From Azorinus chamasolen (Eukaryota > Mollusca > Bivalvia > Cardiida > Solecurtidae), in assembly GCA_963576725.1 (NCBI GenBank), contig OY755241.1:76494701-76558700 (forward strand): DNA of 64,000 bases. The letters run 5' to 3'. Positions 33,037-44,007 of this stretch are shown one piece after another. Numbering within the stretch: position 1 is the stretch's first letter; every line of letters starts with the position of its first letter. The position numbers and the translations under genes were made by a program. The notes beneath the pieces were generated by a model. That model made no database searches. It saw nothing but the letters and a program-made list of their open reading frames with translations, and was not told the DNA's origin.

Positions 33037-33239
33037 CTGAAAAAAAGGTGAAGAAGGTAAAGTATCTGTCACATCTTATACTGGATAGCGTAAACGGATG
33101 TCAAACGGATAAAAAAAATCGCAGCAGAAACTTATCCGGTGATGAAATTCGTCCCCACTACTGCTCGAGGCTCTTGCAATCGGTGTATGGAGCATATAAA
33201 ATGCACAGTGACCGCACGATTACCGGACATGCACAGGAA

Positions 33240-33900
33240 AATTAATGGCTAATAAACAGACATCTCCGTACGATTCACAGACAAAAAATTTAAAATCCCA
33301 TAACTCTGCAGAAATCATCCAACTGGAATAGGAATAATACCTGTATATGCATAACTAGGCATTGTGCTGATCAATCCTATGAAGTTTCAAAGGCTTTGGA
33401 GGAGCTGTGGAGACAAATTAAAATCAGACAGACAGACATAAGGACAGACAGATGGATTGACAGACAGACCTTGACATTGACATGTCACCCCTCAAAATGA
33501 GCAGCTTCATGAGATACACATGCATGCCAAATATCAAGTCTCCATCTCTGTTGGTTTGAAAGTTGAATGATTTGACCTATATATCAAGCCTATGAACTTG
33601 AAGAACGTCTTTGACCTTATCATGTGTGGCTTCAAAAGATATACATAAATGCCAAATATCGACAAGTCTCTATCTCTACTGGTTTAAAAGTTATGGCCAA
33701 TGTTAAAGTTGGTGATTTGACCAATACATTTGACCTCTGACCTTGAAGGATGACCTCGACATGTCAACCCTCAAAATGTGCGGCTTTCTGTACTGGCTCA
33801 AAATTTATGACCAATATCAAAGTTGGTGACAAACAGACAGACAAAGCAAAAACAATATGCCCCCCCCCCCCCTCCCCCAGTCTGATCTGGTGGGTATAAA
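33240..33900 (+). repeat. Remnants of hairpin-type minisatellite elements
   Basis: A tail with gacagacagacataaggaca (about 33428) is followed by ~155-bp units ('tgacatgtcacccctcaaaa', 'gccaaatatcaagtctc'). It ends in gacaaacagacagacaaagc, a C-run and 'tggtgggtataaaa' near 33890. This looks like the 3' part of one element whose hairpin has decayed into a poly-C stretch. Confidence 0.5.
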
Positions 33901-33923
33901 AATTATCATAGAAATTTTCTAAA

Positions 33924-35019
33924 TAGCTAGAGCTTTCACTTAAGGTGATTAATACCCCCAGCCACCACTGTGTCACAAGATCCAATGATTACAATACAAG
34001 AGGCAATACAATGTAGCTCAATAATCCTTTCATCAACACTTTTAAAAAGAAGACTTTTAAAGACCAAACAGGGAATGACTCCCATGAAAACTAGAACTGT
34101 AAGCCAAAGGCCAACGAATACCCTCACCTGTCTGCTTGTCAGAACACCTATCATCAATCTGAACATATGTACATACAGAAACGTGAAGAGATTTAAAAAC
34201 AATACATGCCCCAACCCAATTTATGTAATAAAAATGAAGAATAATTCAGAGAAATAAGACCCGTTGATGAGGTTTTTGTCAAATCCAAAGTTCTAAAGCT
34301 TAAGGTACCTTTTCAGAAAAACATTAAGTTCAATGACCATAACTCTGACAAAAAATTATTCAACCAGACCGATATTTGAACTTAAGCTGTATCTCATCTA
34401 GATTTATTTTTATGTCAAATATGAAGTTAATATCTGCAACCACTTCCAAAGAAAGACCGGAAAATTGAAAATTTGACAAAAAAATAAAGTTTAAGGCCCA
34501 TAACTCTGGCAAAAATTATTCAAACAGATTGAGATTTGGAATTAAGCTGTAAATCATCTAGAGTAAGCTTTATGCCAAATATAAAGTTAATATCTGCAAT
34601 CACTTCCAAAAAAAGTCTGGAAAATCCCAAATTTGAAGAAAAAAATTAAAGTGCAAGGGCAATATCTCTGGAAATAATTATTCAACCGGACTGAGATTGT
34701 AATATAAGCTGTACCTTATCTAGATTAGCTTTGTACTAAATATAGAGTTGATATCTCAAGTCAGTTCCAACAAAAGCCCAGAAAACCGGAAAACATTGGT
34801 AGAGGACTAAAAAGGGGAGATAACTCCTGAAGTAGTTGTCCGATCCAAACGGAAATATGCGGTGCACAGGTTTATATGGTCATATGGCTATATATGAACT
34901 TTAAACAAAATTGAAACAAAACTGTAGAAGATGAAGGCCGGACAAAATTGTGTCCACGGACGGCCGGACAGACGGACGACATGCGCCATACCATAATACG
35001 TCCCTTCGGGCGTATAAAA
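33924..35019 (+). mobile_element. Chimeric hairpin-type element: type B start, type C end
   Basis: The start, gctagagctttcacttaagg then 'taatacccccagcc', matches the type B 5' end at 3806. The 3' end, ggacagacggacgacatgcg then 'acgtcccttcgggcgtat' and aaaac, matches type C. Keys therefore do not pair. The core is three ~165-bp units ('cataactctggcaaaaatta', 'atgccaaatataaagttaat') after a ~300-bp non-repeat block (33965-34260). It may be two overlapping truncated elements. Confidence 0.5.
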
Positions 35020-35252
35020 CGGCATCAATATGAGGGAATGGGTTAAATTGTATTACCCATTCTAGATAAAAATACAGGTAAATTTAATCTTAAAAAAAAC
35101 CAAAAAAAACAACAACTATATTTATAAATTTAGATCAGCATCTTTAGGACACAAATTTATTTTAAGTAATTTATCTCGAGGCAACAATTAATATTCTTAT
35201 GTGATTAACTGGATATTCTTATGAGAACTATACAAAATTTAATTTACAGTAC

Positions 35253-37664
35253 CTAATTCAGTTTTCTGTACAGCCGGTGTTGTTCTGCTTTCTGTGTATT
35301 GAAAAAGAATAATATCAGACATTGTGCTTGTTAGTCCCCCACCGGTTACCGGTTGGGGGACTATAGGTTTGCTCGATTCCGTCTGTCTGTCTGTCCCTTT
35401 GTCCGTCCGTCTGTCACGCTTCTTGTCCGGGCCATATCTCCCACAAAGTTAGGCCAAATTCATTATAACTTCATACATTGAAGAAGTATGATGAGGGCTA
35501 GTGTCATGCACAAGGGCCATAACTCTAGCATCAATATTTTTGGAGTTATTCCTCTTTTACATATTTTTTTGTCCGGACAATAACTCTTTATCTACTGGTT
35601 CAATTGATTTGAAGCTTCACATATGACAACTAAAAAAAACTGTACAAAAATATTTAACAGGTCATAAGTAAACAGACCAGACCAAGATCAGATATTTGAT
35701 CTAAGTCTATGCTATTTTCAAAACTGCAAACAGAGCTTATATGGAGAAAAGGGTTAATGTATTCAGCAATTTTGTTTAGTGTTTAACTAATAACACTTAG
35801 CTAATAAGTCTAAAGAGTTATACATATAATTTGAGGATCAGGAGGTTGTAGGACAAGTCTGTCCAACTTATCATAGATCTCTCAAGGCTTGTGCTAAAAA
35901 GGTTATGGAATAAAGTAAATAAGACAACAAATCGTTGAAAAGTACGCAGTATCAATTCATGTAGTTATGATTTTTACCATTTCGAGGGCTTGGTGGAAAA
36001 CTATTCTAACTCCTTCACCAAGCCCTCGATTTGTGTTTCAGAGTAAATATTTCCTGATGTTAAATAATGTACAATATAAATAATTTAATACAGTGACAAG
36101 TTACATACTTTTCATTGCACATAAATACATACCACTTCCAAAAGAGTCCACACCTCCCTTAATCCCCTCCAGTACTACTTCGCGTAGTATTCCAACAATC
36201 TGAAATGAGTGAATCAGTGTATGTGTGATTATCAGGTTGAATGAACAACTCAGTACTTATATTATAAATTGCTGATGTAATTCTTCAAAATGCATATAAT
36301 TAGGGTATTGCTACACTTGTTGCAATGTTGAAAACTTACATCGGTAGATCAACATACATATACGAAATTGCAATTTCATTTTGGTAATTAGTTTTGTCTT
36401 GTTTGAACTTAATAAACTGAAGAGTTGACAGGACAACGTATTCATGTAGATGTAGAAGAAGGCAGTATATCATCTAGTACAAATTGTAGTGATCGGCCTA
36501 TATAAGGCATCTCCAACAGCCTTGCTGTTGGGTTAACCCTTTAGTGACGTGGTTAGAGTGTCGGACTAGTATCCAGGAGTCAGGGGTTCGAATCCCGGTA
36601 GAGGCCAGTAACTTTTCCTCCCTTAGAATTACTTCATTGGCGACGAGGATAATTCGGGTTGTATGCAGGGATGCATAGGGGCTTAGGCTTAGGGGCATGC
36701 ATGGGTATATGCATGGCTCCGAAAAGTTAAAAGGGAGGGGAGTGTAGTGATCGGCCTGTATAAGGCATCTCCAACAGCCTTGCTGTTGGGTTAACCCTTT
36801 AGCGAAGTGGTTAGAATGTCAGACTATTATACAGGAGTCCGGGGTTCGAATCCCGGTAGAGGCCAGTAACTTTTCCTCCCTTATAATTACTTCAAAATAA
36901 ATGGTGTTTAACCTTTTCCTCCCAGTCTTTTAATTGATCAGGAGCGGGTCCTCCCACAGTCTCCTTCTGCAATTTTCTCCTTTCCCTTTCTTTTTTCTTT
37001 GTGCTGCTTTTTAAGTCAGCCCATTTCTTCTTCACTTCCTCTGAAGTCCTGCTGACAAGGGACTGTGAGTTAAACACTGAAACAGTTAACACAAAACATC
37101 AAGTATGTTTAGCATGCATCATCATCATTAACTTCAGTAATCGCAGAACTCTTACAGAGTATAATCGCGATGAAAAATGGGTTAAAAGCACATGCGCAGA
37201 AAGATTTGGTCAATCTAACTGAGAGCTAAACAAGGTTTATTGCAGCAACTGTTTATAACATCAACTACAATCACAATAAATTTAAGTACTTCGTGTCATT
37301 TTGCTATATCTACTTGCATTTATCATTCATAATAATTAATAGTCTAAAAACTAACAAAACCTCGATTTCGAGTAGATCTAATCTCTAGGGTTTTTTAACC
37401 GCTTTCTTTTCTATCTTCAAATCAAATTGTATCGACTTCGTCTTGTTTATTTGCACAAGATAAATATGATGTTAGGTAGATCTACCATCTAACGATGATC
37501 TAGTGAGTTTACCTTGACACAACTACATCCCAGGCTTCATTTTTAACTTTTAAAGTTAAACTTGGACTGAGACGGCCCTCAATGACAGACAGCTGCACTG
37601 TAATGGCGTCTACAAGTGCCACAGTTTCCACATCTGTCCAGTTGGCTTTTCGTTTTGTTGACAT
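35253..37664 (-). CDS. Myb/SANT-like DNA-binding protein gene, four exons (3' end not found)
   Basis: Exon 1 (37664-37513) starts MSTKRKANWTDVETVALVDA and ends at AAG|GTAAAC. Exon 2 (37051-36913) encodes SRTSEEVKKKWADLKSSTKK, then a Lys/Arg run, GGPAPDQLKDWEEK. Exon 3 (36199-36133) encodes IVGILREVVLEGIKGGVDSF. Exon 4 (35291-35253) encodes SRTTPAVQKTEL. Phases agree at every junction (2, 0, 1). The W...W...KW pattern with a basic tail followed by a Gly-Gly-Pro and EGI.GG.D block is typical of the Myb/SANT-like (NAIF1/Harbinger-derived) domain family, which binds DNA. No transposase is adjacent. The ending is not resolved. A SINE-like dimer lies in intron 2. Start chosen as the first in-frame ATG before the first Trp. 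Confidence 0.65.
35335..35625 (-). mobile_element. Type E hairpin-ended element, minus strand, truncated
   Basis: 'agtcccccaccggttaccgg' begins a hairpin closed by ttgggggact (35335-35362). Then come gtctgtctgtctgtcc-type tract and one minisatellite unit ('cataactctagcatcaatat', 'gtccggacaataactcttta'). The unit equals that at 2880-3240. Reading on the minus strand, hairpin and tract form the usual 3' end. The body is cut at about 35625 and lies in an intron of the Myb/SANT-like gene's downstream region. Confidence 0.65.
36489..36895 (+). mobile_element. tRNA-headed SINE-like tandem dimer, second family
   Basis: 'gtgatcggcct.tataaggca' followed by a small hairpin (aacagccttgctgtt) occurs at 36489 and 36747, so the unit is about 258 bp. 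Each is followed by a tRNA-like head (A-box-like 'gtggttagagtgtcgg', B box 'ggggttcgaatccc') and 'aggccagtaacttttcctcc'. It sits in intron 2 of the Myb/SANT-like gene. Design matches the 7840-8205 dimer but the sequence differs. Confidence 0.7.
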
Positions 37665-37910
37665 TTTGGGCGTCTGCAATGGTTTCTTTTGCGTCCGAGT
37701 TTCAACCGGAAGTTTGCGTTGCTATGAACTAACCTAGACTCTGTAGTGAAGAGGGGTTACAAATTTCGCAGCTAAGAAGTTTGCAAGTGACTTTCGTACG
37801 AAAGTGTTAGTGAAACGCTCGTAACTTTTTTCGTACGAACTTCGTAAGCAGAATTCTTAAGCCTACGAAGTTCGTAAGTAACGAAGTTTAGTGAAACGGC
37901 CACCTGGTGT

Positions 37911-38160
37911 TTAACCCTATCCCTCATTTAAGCACACATTTATGTATTTGCAAACAGATGGAGTAGACCCAGATCAGACAGCTCCTTAAGGAGCCGTCTG
38001 TTCAGGGTCTGCTGTACTTGCTAATGGCATTTGATACATCTGTTTCTTTACTTTCAAAAATGGCTAATGTTCCCATATTCCTTTTTTCATTATAAATATT
38101 TTGTCCATGAATATTCAGTAGGTATTGAAAATTTGACTAAATATAGAACAGGGAAAGCAC
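37911..38160 (+). mobile_element. TTAA-type MITE PB1, near full length
   Basis: TTAA at 37911-37914, then ccctatccctcatttaagc. Palindrome gagtagacccagatcagaca ... ctgttcagggtctgctgt. Right half 'ccatgaatattcagtaggt' and end atagaacagggaaag. Co-linear with 586-835. Confidence 0.75.
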
Positions 38161-38402
38161 TTTCCCTCATATTAATACCTTTTCACCCTTTTAAAAACTG
38201 AGTAGACCCAGACTAGATAGCTCCTGTAAGATCCATCTGATATGGGTCTGCATTGTTTGCTTATGAAATTGAAATATACCAGACTTTACAGTTCCTTCTA
38301 ATACCAAAACATTGTGTGTCTATAATGCCTTCAGCTGATAAAGATTCATGATAGCATTATGTAATACATGAATATCCATCATGTTGAAAGAGAAATGGTT
38401 AA
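38158..38402 (+). mobile_element. TTAA-type MITE PB1, variant copy
   Basis: It starts cactttccctcatattaata, with palindrome gagtagacccagactagatag ... atatgggtctgcattgtttg, 'gaatatccatcatg', and ends gaaatgg before TTAA (38399-38402). The right half differs from the previous copy, so it is a separate subfamily. It abuts both neighbours without spacer. Confidence 0.55.
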
Positions 38403-38892
38403 CACTTTCTCTGTTCTATATTTAGTCCAATTTCCATTACCAACCGAATATTCATGACTGAAATAGTTATATGAAATATGGACAGTGTAACATTGTAGCC
38501 ATTTTAGAAATTAACCCTTCGCTTGCTGAATTTTAAAATACAGTTCTCCTTCTTTACCCATGCCCTGTTGTATTATTGCATATATCTTCACGGTGTACAA
38601 GCATTTCGCTGTGCAATCACTGCTGTGGAGTGCACTGGTTGCACAATCAACTTGTAAATAGTGCAGACCCTGATGAGAAAGCTCCTGCAGGAGCTGTCTC
38701 ATCTGGGTCTTCACTATTTACATGTAGGTATATTGACGTGAATAGCAAGTGAAGAGTTAAGAAACATATTTTTCAAATTCCATTAGCAAACCGAGCAGAC
38801 CCTAATCAGACAGCTCCTATAGGAGCTGTCTGATCTGGGTCTACTCTGTTTGCAAATGCTTGAAAACACGCTTATATGGGGGAAAGGGTTAA
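38399..38892 (-). mobile_element. TTAA-type MITE PB1, inverted, with nested PB2
   Basis: TTAA at 38399-38402 and 38889-38892. Read on the minus strand it starts ccctttcccccatataagcg, with the palindrome core at about 38789-38857. The rest matches the ccgaatattcatgactg half. The PB2 copy 38515-38756 interrupts it at TTAA. Confidence 0.75.
38515..38756 (+). mobile_element. TTAA-type MITE PB2, copy 2, with TTAA target duplication
   Basis: TTAA flanks both ends (38511-38514, 38757-38760). Terminal repeats cccttcgcttgct / agcaagtgaagag. The centre is gcagaccctgatgagaaagc ... gtctcatctgggtcttcac. Because the host MITE is continuous when it is removed with one TTAA, the TTAA is a genuine target-site duplication, as made by piggyBac transposases. 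Confidence 0.85.
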
Positions 38893-39019
38893 GGAATCAA
38901 TTTAGCTCAAATGATCTATTTACACCCTAGAAGCCTTTCAATAACATTGATGGAGGCCATCTAAGGATCAGTACATAAGTGACCATTTGTTGACTGAACA
39001 TAGAAGACTTGAATAGTAG

Positions 39020-39470
39020 ATACAGTTAAACTTCGATATCTCAAACTCGGATAACTCGAACTTTGGGTAAACAAAACAGTGTAGACTCAAATCAAAGTAC
39101 TACAGCTGGATTGCCCTGACCAGGGTCTGCACTTTCAGCTTCCCAATTAATTTTCAAAATGTCAAAATGTTTGATAATAAAGCAAAATGAAGAAAAGTCA
39201 AAATTTGAATCAGAAGACAAAGAATTGTGCACGAATATGTGGCAGTGGAATATTTGACACTTTACACCACAGAATATGATATGCAAATCCACATGAGACA
39301 ATTCCTGTGGGAGCTGTATGGTCCGGATCTGCTCTGTTTGCTTATGAAATTATACAGGTCAGATTCTACTGTGGTAAAAAAAAAATTCCATTATACAAAT
39401 TTGACTGATTAATATTCATAAGGTTACTATTTCTTACATGAATATGCATGAGATAAAGGGTTAGTTAAGA
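39020..39470. repeat. MITE remnants (pogo-like end, PB1 pieces)
   Basis: 'cagttaaacttcgatatctc' at 39024 is a one-ended pogo/Tigger-like TIR. PB1 palindrome halves follow: gtgtagactcaaatc ... ccagggtctgcactttc (39079-39140) and atgagacaattcctgtggga ... tctgctctgtttgcttatg (39291-39347), ending 'gataaagggttagttaa' at 39457. Confidence 0.5.
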
Positions 39471-39484
39471 GCTTAGTTGCTTAC

Positions 39485-39629
39485 CATGACCTCGGGCATC
39501 TCAATGCAGACCTCACCACTTATAATGACTGCCAATGCAGCTTTGACTTCTGTAATAATTATCGCATCTGTTGTCTTGTCACACTTCCTTAGTTCTTTCT
39601 TCACACATGTTTCCACCTGAATTATTTCC
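39485..39629 (-). CDS. Candidate internal exon, unknown protein
   Basis: Bounded on the minus strand by acceptor attttcag (39630-39637) and donor ATG|GTAAGC (39484). The 145-nt exon encodes EIIQVETCVKKELRKCDKTT, then IIITEVKAALAVIISGEVCI and EMPEVM, entering in phase 2 and leaving in phase 0. No domain recognised. Hydrophobic beta/alpha alternation looks like a folded protein. A second member of a loosely similar pattern (V..C...ITxxV...GE) is seen in the 32821-33036 exon candidate. Confidence 0.45.
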
Positions 39630-39820
39630 CTGAAAATTTAGAAAACAAACATGTCCTACTTGCTCAGAGGTCCAGATAAGATGTGTAAATTTAAATATTA
39701 TCAAGAAAAGCTCCTTTAATTCTCCATCAAATCAAGAATTGAGACAGATGTAAGATACACAGTCAATCACATAAGAGAAATATCTGGCTTGATTCAATCA
39801 GTGGTTAAATGAAAATTATA

Positions 39821-40217
39821 CAGTGCTCCCTCTCTACAACGACTGCTCCCTCTCTACAACGACTGCTCCCTCTCTACAACGACACCCTTTGGGATACGAA
39901 GATTGTGTGTGTTGTTCAGAGGGAGTTGTTATAGGGAGGGAAAATCAAACAATTTAATTACCTTGTTTGCAGATGCCTTGTATTTCGAGAACTAAAACCG
40001 TTATGCCTCAATCAAACCCTATGTTGTGACCACTCTTTAGAATCGTCACAAAGTGACGATTCTAAAGAGTGGTCACAACATAGGGTTTGATGGAGGCATA
40101 AAGAAAATATGATGGAAAAAAGTTGTGTCGCGAGCCGTGTTGTTTCGGAAACAGTGACATGCGTTGTTGTAAGGAGGGACTCGTTATTGAAAGGGCCGTT
40201 GTAGGGAGGGAGCACTG
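39821..40217 (+). mobile_element. pogo-like MITE, CAGTGCTCCCTC family, copy 1
   Basis: TIRs cagtgctccctctctacaac / gttgtagggagggagcactg with TA on both sides. The left end repeats 'ctgctccctctctacaacga' three times in tandem. The centre is a ~70-bp palindrome around 'cgtcacaaagtgacg' (ccctatgttgtgaccactct ... its complement). Confidence 0.85.
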
Positions 40218-40219
40218 TA

Positions 40220-41178
40220 CCTGCGTTAGGTTAGTACCCACTGGATACTGCATTAATTAACCTCTGAGAACAGAGAGAGAGAGGGTAGAAAAGCCTCCGC
40301 CCGCTTGTCAAATACAAAAACAAGGGCCCTAGACATAATTGTAACAGGTGATGAGACTGATGTGGCTGTACTTTTATGAGCCTGACAATAAAGACTTGAA
40401 AAGTGTGCCTGTGAGACACAGTGATGCCCCCGTAGTGGTGCTTAGGCTGCACATAAAGTCATTTGATCTTGACCTTGGGCTTGCAGGCAGCATGGGCTGG
40501 GTGCGCAATGAAAATACGGATGGTGGCTAATGTGTACATGCAATTCCATGCCAATAGTTATAGTGGTTAGTGAGATATAAGACAATGAAAAACTGTGACA
40601 AAAACTGTTACAACCAACTGCATGTAATTTTTAAGCATGACAGACAGGTGCAAAACATAAAGCCCCCTGACTATCGTCAACTGGGTAATAAAAATGATAA
40701 CATGTGGGTTAGTGAAAATAATGACAGGACCATTATTGCTCAGCAGAGCAAATGCGTCAGGCATGTTATGTAGACCCTTTTCTTTGACTCAGATGGAATA
40801 GTGGCTCAAGTTTCTGTCCATGAACATAGAAGCAAGGTATGGAAAAGCCACCACTGTTGCCACTACTTTTTAGATACTCTTTGTATTTCATACGCAAATT
40901 GAGCATGCCCATCAGAAGACTCCCATAGGAGCTGTCTGATCTGAGTCTATTCTGTTTGCAAATGCATAAAACTGTGGCAGGTACAGGACAAACATTTTTG
41001 TTTTACACATTCAAGTGAAAATCAAAGCGCTGAAAGCGCTGAAGGCCTGGGGATCTTAAAGCTTACTAGTGTAGGTACAAAAGATAACATGATAGCAAAA
41101 TAAAGATTTGTATATTTATTTTGAATGGCATCATTTGAAGAAAGTAACAGTTATATCGAAAGCTACAAAATAAATAGA
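40220..41178. other. Spacer with one PB1 fragment
   Basis: Mostly unassigned DNA; frames of 60-73 codons here lack splice sites and domains. A PB1 palindrome piece lies at 40895-40975 (gcaaattgagcatgccc ... tgagtctattctgtttgcaaa). A short doubled 'gctgaaagcgctgaa' is at 41028. Confidence 0.4.
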
Positions 41179-42082
41179 GAATATTTGGTTCCTAGCTTTG
41201 AATGAGAAATGTTATCTGGCAAGGCGGATGAATATATCAGGTGAACCGAAGGCGAACCTGATATATTCAGAAGCCGAGCCAGATAACATTTCTCATTCAA
41301 AGCTAGGAACCAATTATTCTATTTATCCTTGTCACGACAGCAAAATATAAAATTATTTTATTTTGTACCGAATGTACCACAAAATGCACCGCAAAGTATA
41401 CCCGACTCTACTGGCTCTAGACAGTTGATGACGTCACTATAAAGGCGTTATTACGTCACTGGAATTCCACTGAAAAAATGCTCAAAACAAAACCGTTGCC
41501 CCGGTTGGTTATGTGAGAAAAAGAACCTGTCACTTGATGTTTGAGACAAGCTGATCTGAACCTCGTCTAGAATAGAAAAGTCAAGGCTAGCTTAATAACA
41601 TTTCAATTCTAGACTCGGTTGAGATAGACGCCAATAGAATTAAAATAGAACTGACTATAGAATACAGGATCTAGACGATTTATGATTCTTGATGTGGATT
41701 TATCTAAACACGGTAATTTCGCGACAGACAACTAGATCTAGTCTAGATCTAGATCCACTAGGTCTAAGAATATAAGTTTGAGAGAATGAAGTAAAAGGAT
41801 TATTTAGTTTAACGGGTATCGATTGAAATCAATTCGCTTTGTTAAACTTTTTTTATTCAGTAGATCTAGATCTAGATCTACTAGGTAGACGTAAATTTGT
41901 GTATTCACGAAATAAGCGTCTCTGTAAAAAACTTTTTTTTAAAATAAAAGTAGTTTCGGCTACAGGTCATGTGACCAACTGTCATATTAACATCGGTCAT
42001 GTGACCTACTGACATAATAACAAAAAGTTTATCAGGCACCTTGTTATCCGTCAGGAAAATAGGCACTTGACAGGATAAAAAG
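41179..42082. mobile_element. Foldback element FB2
   Basis: A ~140-bp palindrome (41179-41319; arms gaatatttggttcctagc / gctaggaaccaattattc) is followed by 'tatttatccttgtcac' (41320), which is matched in inverse by 'cttgacaggataaaaag' (42066-42082). The ~750-bp body carries CRE-like gacgtcac motifs (41429, 41453) and stacks of 'tagatctagatc' (about 41733-41885). Same plan as FB1, including the shared 'attattc.atttatcc' junction. Confidence 0.6.
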
Positions 42083-43666
42083 AGGTCCAAGAGGGAGAGC
42101 TATAGCTTTTGGGGACAATGGAAGCCTAAAAAACGAAGGATTCTGCACTACAGTCTTGGACCTTTTTACTTGTATTTGTATAAAGCATATCATGTACATA
42201 GGTAAAATTTGTGGAAAATGGTAAAAGAAAGTAAATGCATTCAAATGAAAGCAAGAGAATCAAGAAGGAAAGTAAAAATTAGTGAATCTGCAAACTTCAG
42301 AAACACATGTTCCATTTCTTTCTCAGATGTGTTGCTTTTATTGGAATAACATCCTGAAAGGCACATAATATTTACACTACAGAGCAACAGTTTCAATATC
42401 AACATTAGGGAAGAATAAAAGAAATTGCATTTAATAGACAATACTGGCACAAAGCTGCATATTACAGGTCGGTCCATGTTTGTTCAGTAAAACCTTCTGA
42501 CTATCACATAATAAAGGCTAATTGATTGTAAGACAGGAGACAGCATATAACAATAGGAAAGCAAGACAGAAAGCTACTGAAGGTCAGCTATCTGTTTTGA
42601 TCTCAATTTGATTTTATGCCACCTGCCTTGAACACGAAATGATTAATTATCAATGTAAGTTTGTGTTTGTGATAGAGACAGTAGAACAAACGGAAATTTG
42701 CCTAAACCAATGGATATGTCATCTTTTTATCTCCTGTACTGAAGAGAAAAGTTCCATGACATACATAAATGAATAGGCACAATAAGAGATATTTACTATA
42801 TTCTATAGCTGGTAGTTCATGAAGACTGAAGGGATGTCTTTCTCTTATATAAGAACATTAAATTTTCCTCCATAGTTCAATGGTTCACAGTCATGATCAT
42901 ATACCATAAGAAATATATTCTATATCCTAGCAGTTGATAGCTTAAGGTAGGCTGAAAATAAAGCAGAAAGCACCTTAAGACGCATTCTACTGAACTTTCA
43001 ATCTGCTGAAAGTGGACACCTGTCTTCATGACTAGAAACAGGTTAATGGGTTAAGGATTTATTCATTTAGCAACATAGCAAGCCCGCTTTAAGAAATGAC
43101 CTTACAAGGTAATGGTAAATTTTTGAAACAGTTATCAACTAGTGACAACTGTCATTATATCCGTTGAAAGAAAGGCACAATATAAATATTATCACAGCAT
43201 CACAAAGCATAAAGTTTTAACATGAAAAGCATAATAAATGATATTGTGTTTGTAAGGCACTTTCATTAGTATGATCAAGCAAGACGAAAACACAAAAAAA
43301 GAAAATGTATGTAATTGAGCTACTCAATTAAATACTATTTATTTGTCATTCAAGCTATAGACATGTCTTACCAAAATCTAAATCATGTTGAGTAAAGAAA
43401 TACCTAGCAGGAAAATCAACTTTAGATTTGTCACTATATAATATTGATAGTAACAGTATGTAGATGATTTTGGACATCAAGCAAATTACAAGTACAAGAC
43501 AAAAGATGCACTTAGATACTGTGTTAAGTACGATTTAGCAATTTGGTAGAACCATGGACTTTCCATAAATCAACAGATTGACATATTTTATTGAATAAGT
43601 AAAAGGTAAAATGTGACTGTGGGTAACAAAGGTGAAGTTGTGCACAGAAGACACGTTCATAAGATG
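42083..43666. other. AT-rich spacer, probably intronic
   Basis: No exon, RNA or complete repeat was recognised. A worn copy of the pogo-MITE palindrome is at 42950-43030 (gcttaaggtaggctgaaa ... tgctgaaagtggacacctg). Short frames show no domain. Confidence 0.35.
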
Positions 43667-44007
43667 AGGTGTAATTTGGATTTTATACAAAAACAGAAAA
43701 CAATACTGAGAAAGACTGAGCATGAGCAACAAGGGTCAAACTGTACAAACAAGAGTAAACATGTTATAAAAGTGACAAAACTAAAACTGAGAAAGGCAAT
43801 AGACATATATCAAATGTGTTATTGACTTCTCAATGGTTTAAATCAAGAATGACATATTCAAAACCTACCACTTTCAGACAGAGGCATAAAATATCCAGTG
43901 CAACAAGGTTGAAAATGAAGAAATTCGGATTTGAATATTGCCATCATTGCATACCACCTCTTTGAATCTAACAAAGATGAGGAGGAATTTGGATTTCACA
44001 CACAAAG
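43667..44007 (+). repeat. ~310-bp tandem duplication, split by the A3 element
   Basis: Unit 1 spans 43667-43978. Unit 2 begins at 43979 ('gaggaggaatttggatttca'), is interrupted at 44008, and resumes at 46816 ('acaaaactgagaaagactga') to about 47110. Matching phrases include 'gagcatgagcaacaagggt' and 'tgtgttattgacttctcaat'. The intact unit 1 gives the empty-site sequence for A3. Confidence 0.7.

Noticed and set aside
36545..36870. tRNA genes in the second dimer
   Set aside because: Only A- and B-box-like stretches are kept; no full cloverleaf can be drawn.
40348..40773. Small proteins of 60-73 codons
   Set aside because: No domain, no splice signals, overlapping frames on both strands.
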